Counted from the first letter of the stretch, positions 40,342 to 49,577 are shown. The stretch: DNA of 49,705 bases from an uncultured Prevotella sp. (GCA_900543975.1 UQTI01000013.1:1-49705), one strand, 5' to 3'. The notes: a model not told the origin generated them from the letters alone. Translations and numbers: made by a program.

Positions 40342-41355
40342 ATGACAAGAAAACAAACAGGAAAAATCGTGTTGACGCTCTTGCTTGCAAGTTGTGCGTT
40401 TGGCAGAGTGGAAGCTCAGATGGTGGTAAGGGCCAACCGACAGGTGCAATTTGAGAAGACGCTACCGGCAGGCAATTATAGCGGAATGTCACATTTTGCC
40501 GATAACCTTTATATGCTTGCTGATGATAAATATGCCAGCGACGGGTATAGGCTCGTTGAGATAGAAACCGATTCGGTTTCCGGGCAGATTAAAAAGGTCG
40601 TGGACAAGGGGTTTGTTGTAGGAGCCAACAATAAAAACCGTGATGCAGAAGGTGTGGCGTTTTTGCCTCATCGTCAGTCGGTTATGGTCGTTGGCGAGGC
40701 GGACAGCATGATAAAGGAATACTCGCTTGACGGTAAGGCCGAAGGACGCCAGCTACAGCTTGAGAAGGGTGTCGGCAATGGCGGTTATGAGTCGTTGGCT
40801 TATGATGGCTCTAGAGGTCTGTTGTTTACATGTACAGAAAGCCCTCTTCCTGAAGACTTGCAAACAGACGACAATGAACCATGGCGCTTCCGCATACAGG
40901 CCATCGACGAATCGTCGCTAAAGGTGCTTGGCAGCTGGCTGTATGTGGCAGACAAGCCCGTAGGCAAGGCTTATAAGGCTGGCAATTATGCTTTTGGCAT
41001 TAGTGAGTTGACGGCTCTTGACAACAACAAGGTGTTGGTTCTCGAACGCGAGTGTTATGTCCCGAAGAAGAAAATTGGTGCGTGGGTGCGAAACAAAATC
41101 TATTGCGTCACGTTGAGCAAGAATCATGGATTCTCTGAGAACCTGTATGGCTCTACACAAGCTGTAGACAAAACCCTTGTCTATGAATGGAAGACCAAGA
41201 TGAACCTTACGGCGCGGTCTTTCGCCAACTATGAAGGAATGTGTCTTGGTCCCACCTTAACAGACGGCTCGCGTACGCTGCTTCTTTGTGCCGACTCGCA
41301 GAACCAAGCACACGGGGTGTTGAAAGATTGGTTTATGAGTTTGGTTATTAGATAA
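40342..41355 (+). CDS. Exported esterase/phytase-like beta-propeller protein
   Basis: 337 residues from ATG 40342, giving the signal peptide LTLLLASCAFGRVEAQ. The domain fits the 'esterase-like activity of phytase' family (PF13449 type): NRDAEGVAFL, GGYESLAYDG, GISELTALDNNKVLVLERE and NYEGMCLGP are its recurrent acidic motifs. These proteins hydrolyse phosphoesters or act as alkaline phosphatase-like enzymes; the substrate here is unknown. The Cys in LLASCAF could be read as a lipobox. The gene is divergent from feoAB. Confidence 0.83.
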   Translation: MTRKQTGKIVLTLLLASCAFGRVEAQMVVRANRQVQFEKTLPAGNYSGMSHFADNLYMLADDKYASDGYRLVEIETDSVSGQIKKVVDKGFVVGANNKNRDAEGVAFLPHRQSVMVVGEADSMIKEYSLDGKAEGRQLQLEKGVGNGGYESLAYDGSRGLLFTCTESPLPEDLQTDDNEPWRFRIQAIDESSLKVLGSWLYVADKPVGKAYKAGNYAFGISELTALDNNKVLVLERECYVPKKKIGAWVRNKIYCVTLSKNHGFSENLYGSTQAVDKTLVYEWKTKMNLTARSFANYEGMCLGPTLTDGSRTLLLCADSQNQAHGVLKDWFMSLVIR

Positions 41356-41389
41356 CAGGCCATTTAAAATTGCTACAATCTGTTTGGCT

Positions 41390-41450
41390 GTTATCTTCAA
41401 CCCTTTAATTATTTTCAATCCATTTAACAATTATCTTCAATCCATTTCAC
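41390..41450 (-). repeat. 22-bp tandem repeat overlapping the end of the HAD gene
   Basis: AATTATCTTCAATCCATTTCAC (written here as two parts, AATTATCTTCAATC and CATTTCAC; 41429-41450) is repeated as AATTATTTTCAATC/CATTTAAC (41407-41428), with a partial third copy at 41390-41406. The first unit holds the last codons of the HAD gene (KWIEDN) read on the minus strand. Confidence 0.75.
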
Positions 41451-42257
41451 AACAGCATCGTCGTCGTTATAGCCAATAACCTCGTCGGCTTGTGCTTTTA
41501 CCTCGTCATAGGCGTTTGCCACAGCCACGCTATGATCGACTATGCGCATCATGGACAGATCGTTGCGATTGTCGCCAAACACAACAATGCGTGTGGCGCC
41601 AAGCTCATTGGCCAGACGCTTTATGGCCGACGCCTTGTTGGTGTCAGGAGCATAAATGTCAAGGATTCCTTGTGCGGAGTCGTCAATGTCATAATAGCAT
41701 GCGGGTGAGCAAGCCACGCCGCGCTCTCGTAGCTCTTTGTTTATGGCGTCCATAGCAGGGTAGGGGCCAAGTGAGAACACAAGCATGGCTTCATCGACGT
41801 CGTGGGCAGCGATTTTGTCGCACAGGCGCAACTGCTTCAGGGGTGTTTGAACGCGAGGTTCCATGAAGGCCTTCTCGCGCTCCGTCATGTTGTGGCTATG
41901 GTGCACTATGAGCGTGTTGCCGTGTCGGCGATAGACAAAAGGTGCGACATGGTGTTTCGCAAAGACCTCTAATATTTGTTCTACCGCTTCATTGCTCATC
42001 GTCCTTACGTTTGAGAAACAACTTTGCTGTGGATTCCACAATGCGGCACCCGTCATGAGAATGTAAGGAATGTTGCTCTTTACATCTTTCATCAAGATTG
42101 TTGCTGTAGCTGGTGTGCGAGCTGTTGCTACGGTAAAGAGCACTCCCTGGTCGTTGATGAGCGTGTTAAGGCGCTCTATTGTTGAAGGCGACAGCTCAGA
42201 CTGGCTATTGAGCAACGTGCCGTCCATGTCGCTCACAAATAATGTCCTTTCTTTCAT
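41424..42257 (-). CDS. Cof-type HAD-superfamily phosphatase
   Basis: A 277-residue cytoplasmic phosphatase. The nucleophile motif is VSDMDGTLLN (Asp10, Asp12), with a C2-type cap and the final metal motif GDNRNDLSMM. Family members act on sugar phosphates, FMN or pyridoxal phosphate; the substrate cannot be read from sequence. I chose ATG 42257. A start at 42296 would add residues encoded by a duplicated 23-bp repeat. It lies about 100 bp downstream of ftsK. Confidence 0.9.
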   Translation of the reverse strand: MKERTLFVSDMDGTLLNSQSELSPSTIERLNTLINDQGVLFTVATARTPATATILMKDVKSNIPYILMTGAALWNPQQSCFSNVRTMSNEAVEQILEVFAKHHVAPFVYRRHGNTLIVHHSHNMTEREKAFMEPRVQTPLKQLRLCDKIAAHDVDEAMLVFSLGPYPAMDAINKELRERGVACSPACYYDIDDSAQGILDIYAPDTNKASAIKRLANELGATRIVVFGDNRNDLSMMRIVDHSVAVANAYDEVKAQADEVIGYNDDDAVVKWIEDNC

Positions 42258-42326
42258 TAATGCTCTTTCGTTAATGTTTACAAAATTGCTTTTCAAGAGA
42301 AATCAAAATTGCTTTTCAAGAGAAAT
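42249..42326 (-). repeat. Short duplications around the HAD start codon
   Basis: CAAAATTGCTTTTCAAGAG... (23 bp) is repeated at 42281-42303 and 42304-42326. Closer to the gene, TCTTTCATTAATG and CTCTTTCGTTAATG (42250-42276) form a second, 13-14 bp duplication that includes the ATG used as start. Confidence 0.7.
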
Positions 42327-42359
42327 CTTCAGAACTTTTCTCTCACCCATTTGTTGCTT

Positions 42360-44936
42360 CTATTTCTTTAAATTGGCAAGCAGAGTGTTAAGCTGGTTTT
42401 CATCGCTTATTAGCACCTCGCGTGGCTTGCTGCCTTGAGCTGTTCCAACGATACCTGCCTTTTCGAGCTGGTCCATGAGTCGTCCGGCACGATTATAGCC
42501 TATTGAGAAGCGGCGTTGAATCATGCTGGTGCTGCCTTGCTGCGTGCTCACAATAGAGCGTGCTGCTTCTTCAAAGTAGGGATCAAGGCTTCCTATCTCG
42601 CCTGAACCTCCAGCTGCCATGCTTGAGTCGCCACCATCGGGATTGACAGGCTCAGGTATGGGCATGGGTTCCACGGGACCGCTTTGTTCTGAAATGTACT
42701 TGTTTATGCGCTCTACCTCAGGCGTGTCGACAAATGCACATTGCACACGGATGGGCTCGCTTCCGTTGATGATAAGCATGTCGCCCTTTCCTATGAGCTG
42801 GTTTGCACCAGGTCGGTCGAGGATGGTTCTTGAATCGATCATGGCGCTCACGCGGAAGGCCATACGTCCAGGGAAGTTGGCCTTGATGGTGCCTGTTATG
42901 ATGTTGGTCGTAGGACGCTGTGTGGCGATAACCATGTGTATGCCCACGGCACGGGCAAGCTGTGCTATGCGGGCTATAGGACGCTCAATGTCCTTTCCTG
43001 CTGTCATGATAAGGTCTCCAAACTCGTCAATGATGACGACGATGTAAGGCATGAACTCGTGACCGTGAGCGGGGTTGAGCTTATGGTTAAGATATTTCTC
43101 ATTATACTCTTTTATGTTTCTCGCTCCCGCATCTTTAAGCAAGCCGTAACGGTTGTCCATGAGTGCGCAGAGACCGTTGAGGGTCTTTACAACCTTAGAC
43201 GTGTCTGTAATGATTGGCTCATCCACATTTTCGTCTAACGAGGCCATGAAATGGTCAGCAATGGGGTTGTAGACGCTAAACTCGACCTTCTTCGGGTCAA
43301 CAAGCACAAACTTCAGCTCGTTTGGATGCTTCTTGTAGAGAAGAGAGGTTATGATGGCATTCAGACCAACCGACTTGCCTTGGCCTGTGGCACCGGCCAC
43401 AAGGAGGTGAGGCATCTTTGTGAGGTCAGCAATGTAGACATCGTTGGTGATGGTCTTTCCGAGCGCTATAGGCAGGTCATACTTACACTCTTTAAACTTA
43501 CGCGAGTTGAGAATGCTCTCCATCGACACGATGTTCTTCTTCTTGTTCGGCACCTCTATACCTACCGTTCCTTTGCCCGGTATAGGTGCTATAATACGAA
43601 TGCCGAGAGCGCTAAGGCTGAGGGCGATATCGTCTTCAAGGTTACGGATTTTCGAGATGCGCACGCCCTCGGCAGGTGTCACCTCATAGAGCGTGATGGT
43701 GGGGCCTACAGTTGCTTTTATCTCTTTTATGCCCACGCCAAAACTGTTGAGCACTTCTACAATGCGAGCGTTGTTGCTGTTGATCTCGTCCATGTCGACT
43801 GTAGGCGTGGCGTCGTCATATTTTTTTAGCAAGTCGAGCGTCGGATACTTATATCGTGTGAAAGGCTCTTTGGGATTGATGGGCGTGTGGAGCTGACTCT
43901 CCACATTTAAGGTTGACGCATTGGCCTTCTCGTCACCCTTTGCCACCTCTATAAGGAGAGCTCCCTTGCCGTCTGCCTTTGCTGCGTCCTGATAATTGTC
44001 ATTTTTAACTGGCGTTTTGGGGTCAAGAGTAATGGTTGTTGCGTTGCCCCTGTCTTCTGTGGCAGGATCGTCGCCTTGCTTGCCGTCGGCTGTTTCGTCT
44101 TCTGCTTTCTTTAGCTCAGGAGTGTTGGTGTCGGTCAGATTTATTACCGTTGCTCCGTAACGAGGTTCCTGAGCGTCTTGTTGCTCTTGTTGAGCGTGCT
44201 TCTGCTCGTTTTCATCGTCCTCGTTTTGCGTGTTTGCGTCTATTGTGTGCTCCTCCTGATTATAGTTTGCGTCCATTGAGTTTGTAACCGTAATCTTTAC
44301 CTTACTCGTAAGATATTTCACAGGATTGAGCATCTTCCTTATAAGAATGATGGTCTGCGAACTGATGAAGGTAAGGAATATAATGGCTGTTACAACGAGT
44401 GTGATGGTTAGACCAGGAGAGCCTATGAGGTTCTCAAGATGTTGCATGCAATAGAGACCATGGTTGCCGCCAGGGTTATAAACTTCGTCTCGCATGATGG
44501 GCGCAAGAAACTTTGCAAAGGCAACGGAGCTCCACACCATGACAACCGTCAGGGAGAAGAACCATTTCCATATATTAAGGTTGAAGATGCCCATGAGCTT
44601 CATGCCTACGGCAATCATGAATATTGGAATGACGAAGGATGAGAGACCGAAGCTTAGCGTTATGAAAAAATAAGACACGATGGCTCCAAAACTGTGGCAA
44701 CAGTTGGAAAAGATGTTCTTCTCGTTCTGCCACTCGCTTGGACGCATGTTCTCCAATATGCTCTGGTCTGCCTGTCCGGTGCGCAGGAATGACACAAAAG
44801 CGATGAGCATTATTGCTGCGACAGCAAGAAACAATAGTCCGAAAATAAAGTCGGCACGTTCGTTACTTAATATGTTTTGAAGACTCGTCAAGCTGTTTGT
44901 TTTTGCCTGTTTTTGTCCTGATTTTCTTTTTCCCAT
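42360..44936 (-). CDS. ftsK: DNA translocase FtsK/SpoIIIE family
   Basis: An 858-residue protein. Four membrane segments lie at about residues 29-50, 83-115, 122-142 and 175-197. A Gln/Asp/Glu-rich linker (220-320) is followed by the RecA-like motor with Walker A GATGQGKS (515-522) and the Walker B region YIVVIIDEFGDLIM. A C-terminal winged-helix gamma domain (SMIQRRFSIGYNRAGRLMDQLEKAGIVG) reads KOPS-like sites. It pumps chromosome ends through the division septum. A minus-strand -7 element, TATTTTTG, lies at 44968-44961. Confidence 0.96.
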   Translation of the reverse strand: MGKRKSGQKQAKTNSLTSLQNILSNERADFIFGLLFLAVAAIMLIAFVSFLRTGQADQSILENMRPSEWQNEKNIFSNCCHSFGAIVSYFFITLSFGLSSFVIPIFMIAVGMKLMGIFNLNIWKWFFSLTVVMVWSSVAFAKFLAPIMRDEVYNPGGNHGLYCMQHLENLIGSPGLTITLVVTAIIFLTFISSQTIILIRKMLNPVKYLTSKVKITVTNSMDANYNQEEHTIDANTQNEDDENEQKHAQQEQQDAQEPRYGATVINLTDTNTPELKKAEDETADGKQGDDPATEDRGNATTITLDPKTPVKNDNYQDAAKADGKGALLIEVAKGDEKANASTLNVESQLHTPINPKEPFTRYKYPTLDLLKKYDDATPTVDMDEINSNNARIVEVLNSFGVGIKEIKATVGPTITLYEVTPAEGVRISKIRNLEDDIALSLSALGIRIIAPIPGKGTVGIEVPNKKKNIVSMESILNSRKFKECKYDLPIALGKTITNDVYIADLTKMPHLLVAGATGQGKSVGLNAIITSLLYKKHPNELKFVLVDPKKVEFSVYNPIADHFMASLDENVDEPIITDTSKVVKTLNGLCALMDNRYGLLKDAGARNIKEYNEKYLNHKLNPAHGHEFMPYIVVIIDEFGDLIMTAGKDIERPIARIAQLARAVGIHMVIATQRPTTNIITGTIKANFPGRMAFRVSAMIDSRTILDRPGANQLIGKGDMLIINGSEPIRVQCAFVDTPEVERINKYISEQSGPVEPMPIPEPVNPDGGDSSMAAGGSGEIGSLDPYFEEAARSIVSTQQGSTSMIQRRFSIGYNRAGRLMDQLEKAGIVGTAQGSKPREVLISDENQLNTLLANLKK

Positions 44937-44960
44937 TAGTATGACTTACTTATTTTACTG

Positions 44961-44994
44961 CAAAAATAGTGTAAAAAAGTTGGAAACGTTCAAA
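44961..44994 (-). promoter_or_regulatory. Promoter of ftsK
   Basis: On the minus strand, TTTG (44994-44991), 22 bp, TATTTTTG (44968-44961). Spacing is at the upper end of the range. Confidence 0.45.
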
Positions 44995-45012
44995 AAATCA
45001 TAACTTTTTTTC

Positions 45013-45020
45013 TAATTTTG
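45013..45020 (+). promoter_or_regulatory. -7 element of the exonuclease gene
   Basis: TAATTTTG, 22 bp before ATG 45043. The -33 element is poor. It is divergent from the ftsK promoter. Confidence 0.4.
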
Positions 45021-45042
45021 CAATTTGTAAGTAAAAGGGACG

Positions 45043-46050
45043 ATGAAAACAATATACAACAAATACGACAAAAACAAAATTAACGCTTTGCCCCAAGTGT
45101 TATTTCCGGGAAAAATAGTTGTGGTGCAGAGCGAGAGCGAGGCCGACAAAGCGGTAGATTATCTCTTGTCTTGCGACATCATGGGTGTGGACACAGAGAC
45201 CAAACCCTCGTTTAAGAAGGGACACATGCACAAGGTGGCCCTCCTTCAGGTATCTACGCGCGAGGTCTGCTTTTTGTTCCGTCTTAACTTTATCGGTATG
45301 CCTCCTTCGGTCATTCGTTTGCTGTCAAACACCACCGTTCCGATGATCGGACTGTCTTGGCATGACGACATATGTTCGTTGCATCGCCGTACCGACTTTA
45401 CCCCCGGTCTGTTTATTGACATCCAAAATATTGTTGGACGTATAGGTATAGAAGATCTGAGTTTGCAAAAGCTTTATGCCAACATTTTTGGCGAGAAGAT
45501 AAGCAAGCGCCAGCGCCTTACCAACTGGGAGGCAGATGTCTTGAACGAAAAGCAGAAACGTTATGCTGCTACCGATGCTTGGGCTTGCATAAACCTGTAT
45601 CAGGAAATTCTGCGTCTTGAGGCAGAAGGCGATTTTAAGCTTGTCAAGGTAAAGGAAAAACCTGTTGAGGCGGCTACTCCTAACGATGCTGCCAATGATA
45701 AGGAAGAATCTACTAAAGATGTCTCTTCAGAGGCAGCTTTAAATGATGCAGCTTTAAATGATAAGGAGACCTCGTCAAAAGACAATCAGCTGACGCTTCA
45801 GGAAATGCTTGCCAAAGCCAAGGAATCTTTAGCTAAGGCTAAGGAAGAGATGGCAAGGGTTAAAGAAGCTTATGCCAAGGCAAAGGATAATCTTGCAAAG
45901 GTAAAAGAGGAGATGGCAAAAGCAAAAGCAGAAGAAGCTAAGGTTAAAGACAAAGAAGTAAAGCCAAAGGCAACCAAGCCCAAAGCTAAGCGCTTAGCTG
46001 CTGCTAAAGTGGAATCTGAAACAACAGAGGTAAAGGTAAAAGAACAATAG
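45043..46050 (+). CDS. RNase D-like 3'-5' exonuclease with heptad-repeat tail
   Basis: Residues 1-195 form a DEDDy exonuclease domain: GVDTET (Asp50, Glu52), GLSWHDD, and YAATDAWACINLY (Tyr and Asp). Substrate may be RNA or DNA. Residues 205-335 are unlike usual RNase D. They hold an acidic linker with an AALND duplication, then seven tandem heptads of the type xLAKAKE (residues 255-303; DNA 45805-45951), and a basic KPKATKPKAKR end that recalls histone H1 tails. No HRDC domain is present. A tail of this kind may tether the enzyme to nucleic acid. Confidence 0.88.
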   Translation: MKTIYNKYDKNKINALPQVLFPGKIVVVQSESEADKAVDYLLSCDIMGVDTETKPSFKKGHMHKVALLQVSTREVCFLFRLNFIGMPPSVIRLLSNTTVPMIGLSWHDDICSLHRRTDFTPGLFIDIQNIVGRIGIEDLSLQKLYANIFGEKISKRQRLTNWEADVLNEKQKRYAATDAWACINLYQEILRLEAEGDFKLVKVKEKPVEAATPNDAANDKEESTKDVSSEAALNDAALNDKETSSKDNQLTLQEMLAKAKESLAKAKEEMARVKEAYAKAKDNLAKVKEEMAKAKAEEAKVKDKEVKPKATKPKAKRLAAAKVESETTEVKVKEQ

Positions 46051-46122
46051 AACCTTATTGTTGAAGACAACACATTCTTATTAGAGATTGCCCAATATAA
46101 AAAACAAAACATCAAAAACAAT

Positions 46123-47304
46123 ATGTATAAATCAATATATCTTAAGAGAGGCAAGGAAGAGAGTTTGAAACGTTTTCATCCTTGGGTGTTCTCAGGAGCC
46201 ATTGCCGCCATTGATGATGGTGTGGAAGAGGGTGAGCTTGTGCGTGTGATAAGCAGCAATGGAGAGTTTATTGCTGTTGGCATGTACCAGATAGGTTCCA
46301 TCGCCGTGCGCGTACTTACATTTAAGGATACTGTCATAGACCATGAGTTCTGGACCTCGCGTCTGAAATCGGCTCTTGACATGCGTCGTGCAATTTCTAT
46401 TGCCGACAATCCCCACAACAACACCTATCGATTGGTTCATGGCGAGGGCGACAACATTCCTGGCTTGGTGATTGATTGTTATGGTCCTACCGCCGTTATG
46501 CAAGCCCATTGTGTAGGTATTCACCTCATGCGCCACGCTATCAGCGAGGCGTTGGTTGAGGTTATGGGGTCGCGCATACAGAATATCTATTATAAGAGTG
46601 AAACAACGCTTCCCTTCAAGGCTGATGTGGAACATGAAAACTCTTTTATATATGGTGGCGACGAAAACGATGTGGCTATGGAGAACGGGTTGAAGTTTCA
46701 TGTCGACTGGCTTCGTGGCCAGAAAACCGGCTTCTTTGTTGACCAACGCGAAAACAGAAGCTTGCTTGAGCAGTATGCCAAGGATCGTTCTGTTCTCAAC
46801 ATGTTTTGTTATACAGGCGGCTTCTCTGTATACGCCATGCGTGGTGGTGCCAACATTGTGCACTCGGTAGACAGTAGCGCAAAGGCAATAGAGCTGACCA
46901 ACCGCAATATTGCCGACAACTTTGGTAACGACCCTCGTCATGAAGCGTTCTGCGAGGACGCATTCAAGTTTCTTGACGCCAACGACAAGAAATACGACCT
47001 TATAATTCTCGATCCACCAGCTTTTGCCAAGCATCGTGCGGCTCTTCACAATGCGCTCAAAGGCTACACACGTCTTAACGTGAAAGGTCTTCAGCGCATA
47101 AAGCCAGGAGGCATATTGTTCACCTTCAGCTGTTCGCAGGTTGTGTCAAAAGACAACTTCCGCAATGCCGTGTTTACTGCTGCCGTACAGGCTAACCGCA
47201 AGGTGCGCATCTTGCATCAGTTGCATCAGCCTGCAGACCATCCGATAAATATCTACCACCCTGAGGGAGAATATCTTAAGGGATTGGTGCTGTATGTAGA
47301 ATAG
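46123..47304 (+). CDS. RlmI-like 23S rRNA cytosine methyltransferase
   Basis: 393 residues. It has an N-terminal PUA-like domain (KRFHPWVFSGAIAAID) and an RlmI-type middle domain (KTGFFVDQRENR). A SAM-dependent methyltransferase core follows (VLNMFCYTGGFSVYAMRGGA, LIILDPPAFAK) with the catalytic Cys in FTFSCSQVV. These enzymes methylate C5 of a cytosine in 23S rRNA; the exact site is not determined here. The start is 72 bp after the exonuclease stop, so the two may be co-transcribed. Confidence 0.92.
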   Translation: MYKSIYLKRGKEESLKRFHPWVFSGAIAAIDDGVEEGELVRVISSNGEFIAVGMYQIGSIAVRVLTFKDTVIDHEFWTSRLKSALDMRRAISIADNPHNNTYRLVHGEGDNIPGLVIDCYGPTAVMQAHCVGIHLMRHAISEALVEVMGSRIQNIYYKSETTLPFKADVEHENSFIYGGDENDVAMENGLKFHVDWLRGQKTGFFVDQRENRSLLEQYAKDRSVLNMFCYTGGFSVYAMRGGANIVHSVDSSAKAIELTNRNIADNFGNDPRHEAFCEDAFKFLDANDKKYDLIILDPPAFAKHRAALHNALKGYTRLNVKGLQRIKPGGILFTFSCSQVVSKDNFRNAVFTAAVQANRKVRILHQLHQPADHPINIYHPEGEYLKGLVLYVE

Positions 47305-47479
47305 TAACACGGCTTTAAGAGCTAACGGCTCCTTGTAAAGGCAATTACTTTGAAACAACAGCTTGTTAAACGATTGGTTTTTTGCAAGCAGTTTGTTTAG
47401 AATAGTAAGATAGCTTAAATAGGCTGTGAGTAATAAATGGCTATTTTAGAAAACGTTTATTCCTTATAAAAATCTTTTC

Positions 47480-48853
47480 ATGTTACAAGGTGAAAATTGC
47501 AAAATAGAAAAACAGTTCTTATCAAAGGTAAAGACCTATATAGCGCAACACAATGTGGTTCGTGTTACAGGTCATTATCTTGTTGCCTTATCTGGAGGAG
47601 CAGATAGTGTGGCGTTGCTGTTAACCATGCAAGACATGGGGTTTCATATAGAAGCGGCTCATTGTAATTTTCATCTTCGTGGAGAAGAGTCGGACAGGGA
47701 CGAACAGTTTTGTAAGAACCTGTGTGAGCGCCGTGGTGTGTCTCTGCACCTTGCCCATTTCGACACACGAGGTTACGCCGCTCTTCATCATGTGAGCATA
47801 GAGATGGCTGCCCGCTCGCTCCGCTATGCTTATTTTCAAAACCTGTGTAAAGATCTTTCGCTTGATGGCATTTGTGTAGCCCATCATCGCGACGACAGCG
47901 TGGAGACAGTTCTCTTGAACTTGGTTCGCGGTACAGGCGTTCATGGCTTACGCGGTATCTTGCCTGTAAACGGCAATATTCTGAGGCCTCTTCTGTGCGT
48001 GAGCCGAGCAGACATTATAAATTATCTTGGCTGCAAAAATCAAAACTACGTCACAGACAGCACTAATCTTGTGGCTGATGTGATGCGCAACAAAATTCGT
48101 CTTCAGATTCTTCCTCTTCTTCAAGAGCTGAACCCTAATGTGAAAACAACAATAGCAAAAGCGGCTGAACATGTAGCTGAAGCGTGCAAAATTATAGACC
48201 ATTCGTTAGATGAGGCTCTTTCTTATGGTTTGAAAGTTAATAGTTATGATGTAGAGCGCTTGCTTAGTTTTCCGTCACCCGAATATCTCCTTTATACCCT
48301 GTTGAAGCGTTACGGCTTTCAGCCCAGTCAGATAAACGAGGTTTACCGTTCCATAATGAGCCAGGAACAACATGGCACAAAAGAGTGGCAGAGCGAGGAT
48401 TATTCAATGGCTCTTACTCGCGGACGCATACTTATTGATAAACGAGAGGAGATGGCGTTTAAGCCAATTAAGCTGCCTGAGGTTGGCACATATGTTCTTA
48501 ACCAAGAAAACGATAAATTAAAAATTGAACAGATAGAACGTGATTCCACGTTTACATTAAGCAAGCAAGCCGATTGTGTTTGCTTGGATGCGCAAAACGT
48601 GTTGTTTCCGTTAACTGTTCGTCGTTATGTTGCAGGCGATAAGTTTGTGCCGTTCGGCATGAAGGGTTTTAAGCTTATAAGCGATTATCTTACGGATAAA
48701 AAAAAGAATGTGTTTGAAAAGCGTCGTCAGCTTGTTGTCTGCGATGCTGAAGACAAAATTGTGTGGCTTGTAAATGAGCGCGTCGATGACCGTTGCAAGG
48801 TAACCAATGATACAAAATCTGTTTTAAGGCTTAGCTTTATTTTAAACCAATAG
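47480..48853 (+). CDS. tilS: tRNA(Ile)-lysidine synthase
   Basis: Adds lysine to cytidine 34 of tRNA-Ile (CAU anticodon) so that it reads AUA. 457 residues. The PP-loop is LSGGADS (38-43), with AHCNFHLRGEESDRDE, the catalytic-core GICVAHHRDDSVETVLLNLVRG, and a C-terminal TilS domain (PFGMKGFKLISDYLTDKK). The start at 47480 matches the usual N-terminus. The 175-bp gap before it has no gene. Confidence 0.95.
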   Translation: MLQGENCKIEKQFLSKVKTYIAQHNVVRVTGHYLVALSGGADSVALLLTMQDMGFHIEAAHCNFHLRGEESDRDEQFCKNLCERRGVSLHLAHFDTRGYAALHHVSIEMAARSLRYAYFQNLCKDLSLDGICVAHHRDDSVETVLLNLVRGTGVHGLRGILPVNGNILRPLLCVSRADIINYLGCKNQNYVTDSTNLVADVMRNKIRLQILPLLQELNPNVKTTIAKAAEHVAEACKIIDHSLDEALSYGLKVNSYDVERLLSFPSPEYLLYTLLKRYGFQPSQINEVYRSIMSQEQHGTKEWQSEDYSMALTRGRILIDKREEMAFKPIKLPEVGTYVLNQENDKLKIEQIERDSTFTLSKQADCVCLDAQNVLFPLTVRRYVAGDKFVPFGMKGFKLISDYLTDKKKNVFEKRRQLVVCDAEDKIVWLVNERVDDRCKVTNDTKSVLRLSFILNQ

Positions 48854-48900
48854 ATGCGCAAATAGGCCATTATTGCAATCTGTATTGTTATTCCCGCTTG

Positions 48901-49197
48901 TTACAATTCTCTTATGATGTGCTTGATGGCAGCAACCGGGTGATACAAAATCATTCTCGGACCTGCCCAGCGCATCACTTTGCACATTTGTTCTTTCATC
49001 TGAGGGCGATAGCAGTGGATGGGACATTTCTTGCAAGTGGGCTTGTTCTCGCCGAACTTGCAATGTTCCAGTCTTGCAGAAGCGTATTGTAGCAACTCTT
49101 TGCAAGAAGGGCACAATTCCTTGTTGCCCTCCATCTTCCTGCAGTACAGACGTATCATCTGCTCCACTACTTGCTTCTCTTCCTTTATTCTGTTCAT
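48901..49197 (-). CDS. YgbA-like protein (nitrous oxide-stimulated promoter family)
   Basis: A 98-residue Cys-rich protein with CPSCKELLQYASARLEHC, CKKCPIHCY and HPVAAIKHIIREL. The Cys arrangement and the final helix match the YgbA_NO family (PF11756), whose E. coli member is controlled by NsrR under nitric oxide stress. The function is not well defined, and metal binding by the Cys is plausible. It stands alone, convergent with tilS. Confidence 0.88.
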   Translation of the reverse strand: MNRIKEEKQVVEQMIRLYCRKMEGNKELCPSCKELLQYASARLEHCKFGENKPTCKKCPIHCYRPQMKEQMCKVMRWAGPRMILYHPVAAIKHIIREL

Positions 49198-49347
49198 ATT
49201 CTATCTCAAGAACGTTTTTAGCTTGTCTGTCAATATCAATAATCGAAAAAATCTTTTCATAAGCCACAAATTTTAAAAATATAATACCTTAGTTGTGATG
49301 GATTTTTTACACCATCTAAGAATTAGACGCAAATCGTGCCTGAAAGT

Positions 49348-49458
49348 TTAAAGAGAAATATGCTCAATCACAACGGCAGCACCACCAGCTCGCTCTTTAT
49401 GGGCATAATCACATGAGCCACCTATCCAAACGTAATATGTAGAAGTGTCTTGTGGCAT
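49348..49458 (-). pseudogene. Truncated RNase H-like fragment
   Basis: A 36-residue frame reads MPQDTSTYYVWIGGSCDYAH then KERAGGAAVVIEHISL. The first part matches the first two beta strands of RNase HI-like proteins found in Bacteroidota (YYVWIGGS...RAGGAAyIvE), which are normally 150 residues or so. A stop follows after VVIEHISL, and no matching downstream frame is visible, so this is probably the remnant of a decayed or deletion-truncated gene. The identification rests on memory of the motif only. Confidence 0.5.
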
Positions 49459-49460
49459 AA

Positions 49461-49577
49461 TTATTTTATCTTCAATGTCTGCATATAATCCTTCTGCTTA
49501 GGCGTGATTCTCTCAGACCGCTCACCATATGATGAGGCTCGCGGGAAAGGTCTGGGAAAAATGGTGGATGATGTCCT
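49461..49577 (-). pseudogene. Unrecognised C-terminal gene remnant
   Basis: An open stretch without an N-terminal start encodes FPRASSYGERSERITPKQKD then YMQTLKIK and a stop two bases before the RNase H-like fragment. The regular helix-like end looks like the C-terminus of a lost gene. It is in frame with and directly after the HxlR stop codon. Confidence 0.3.
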
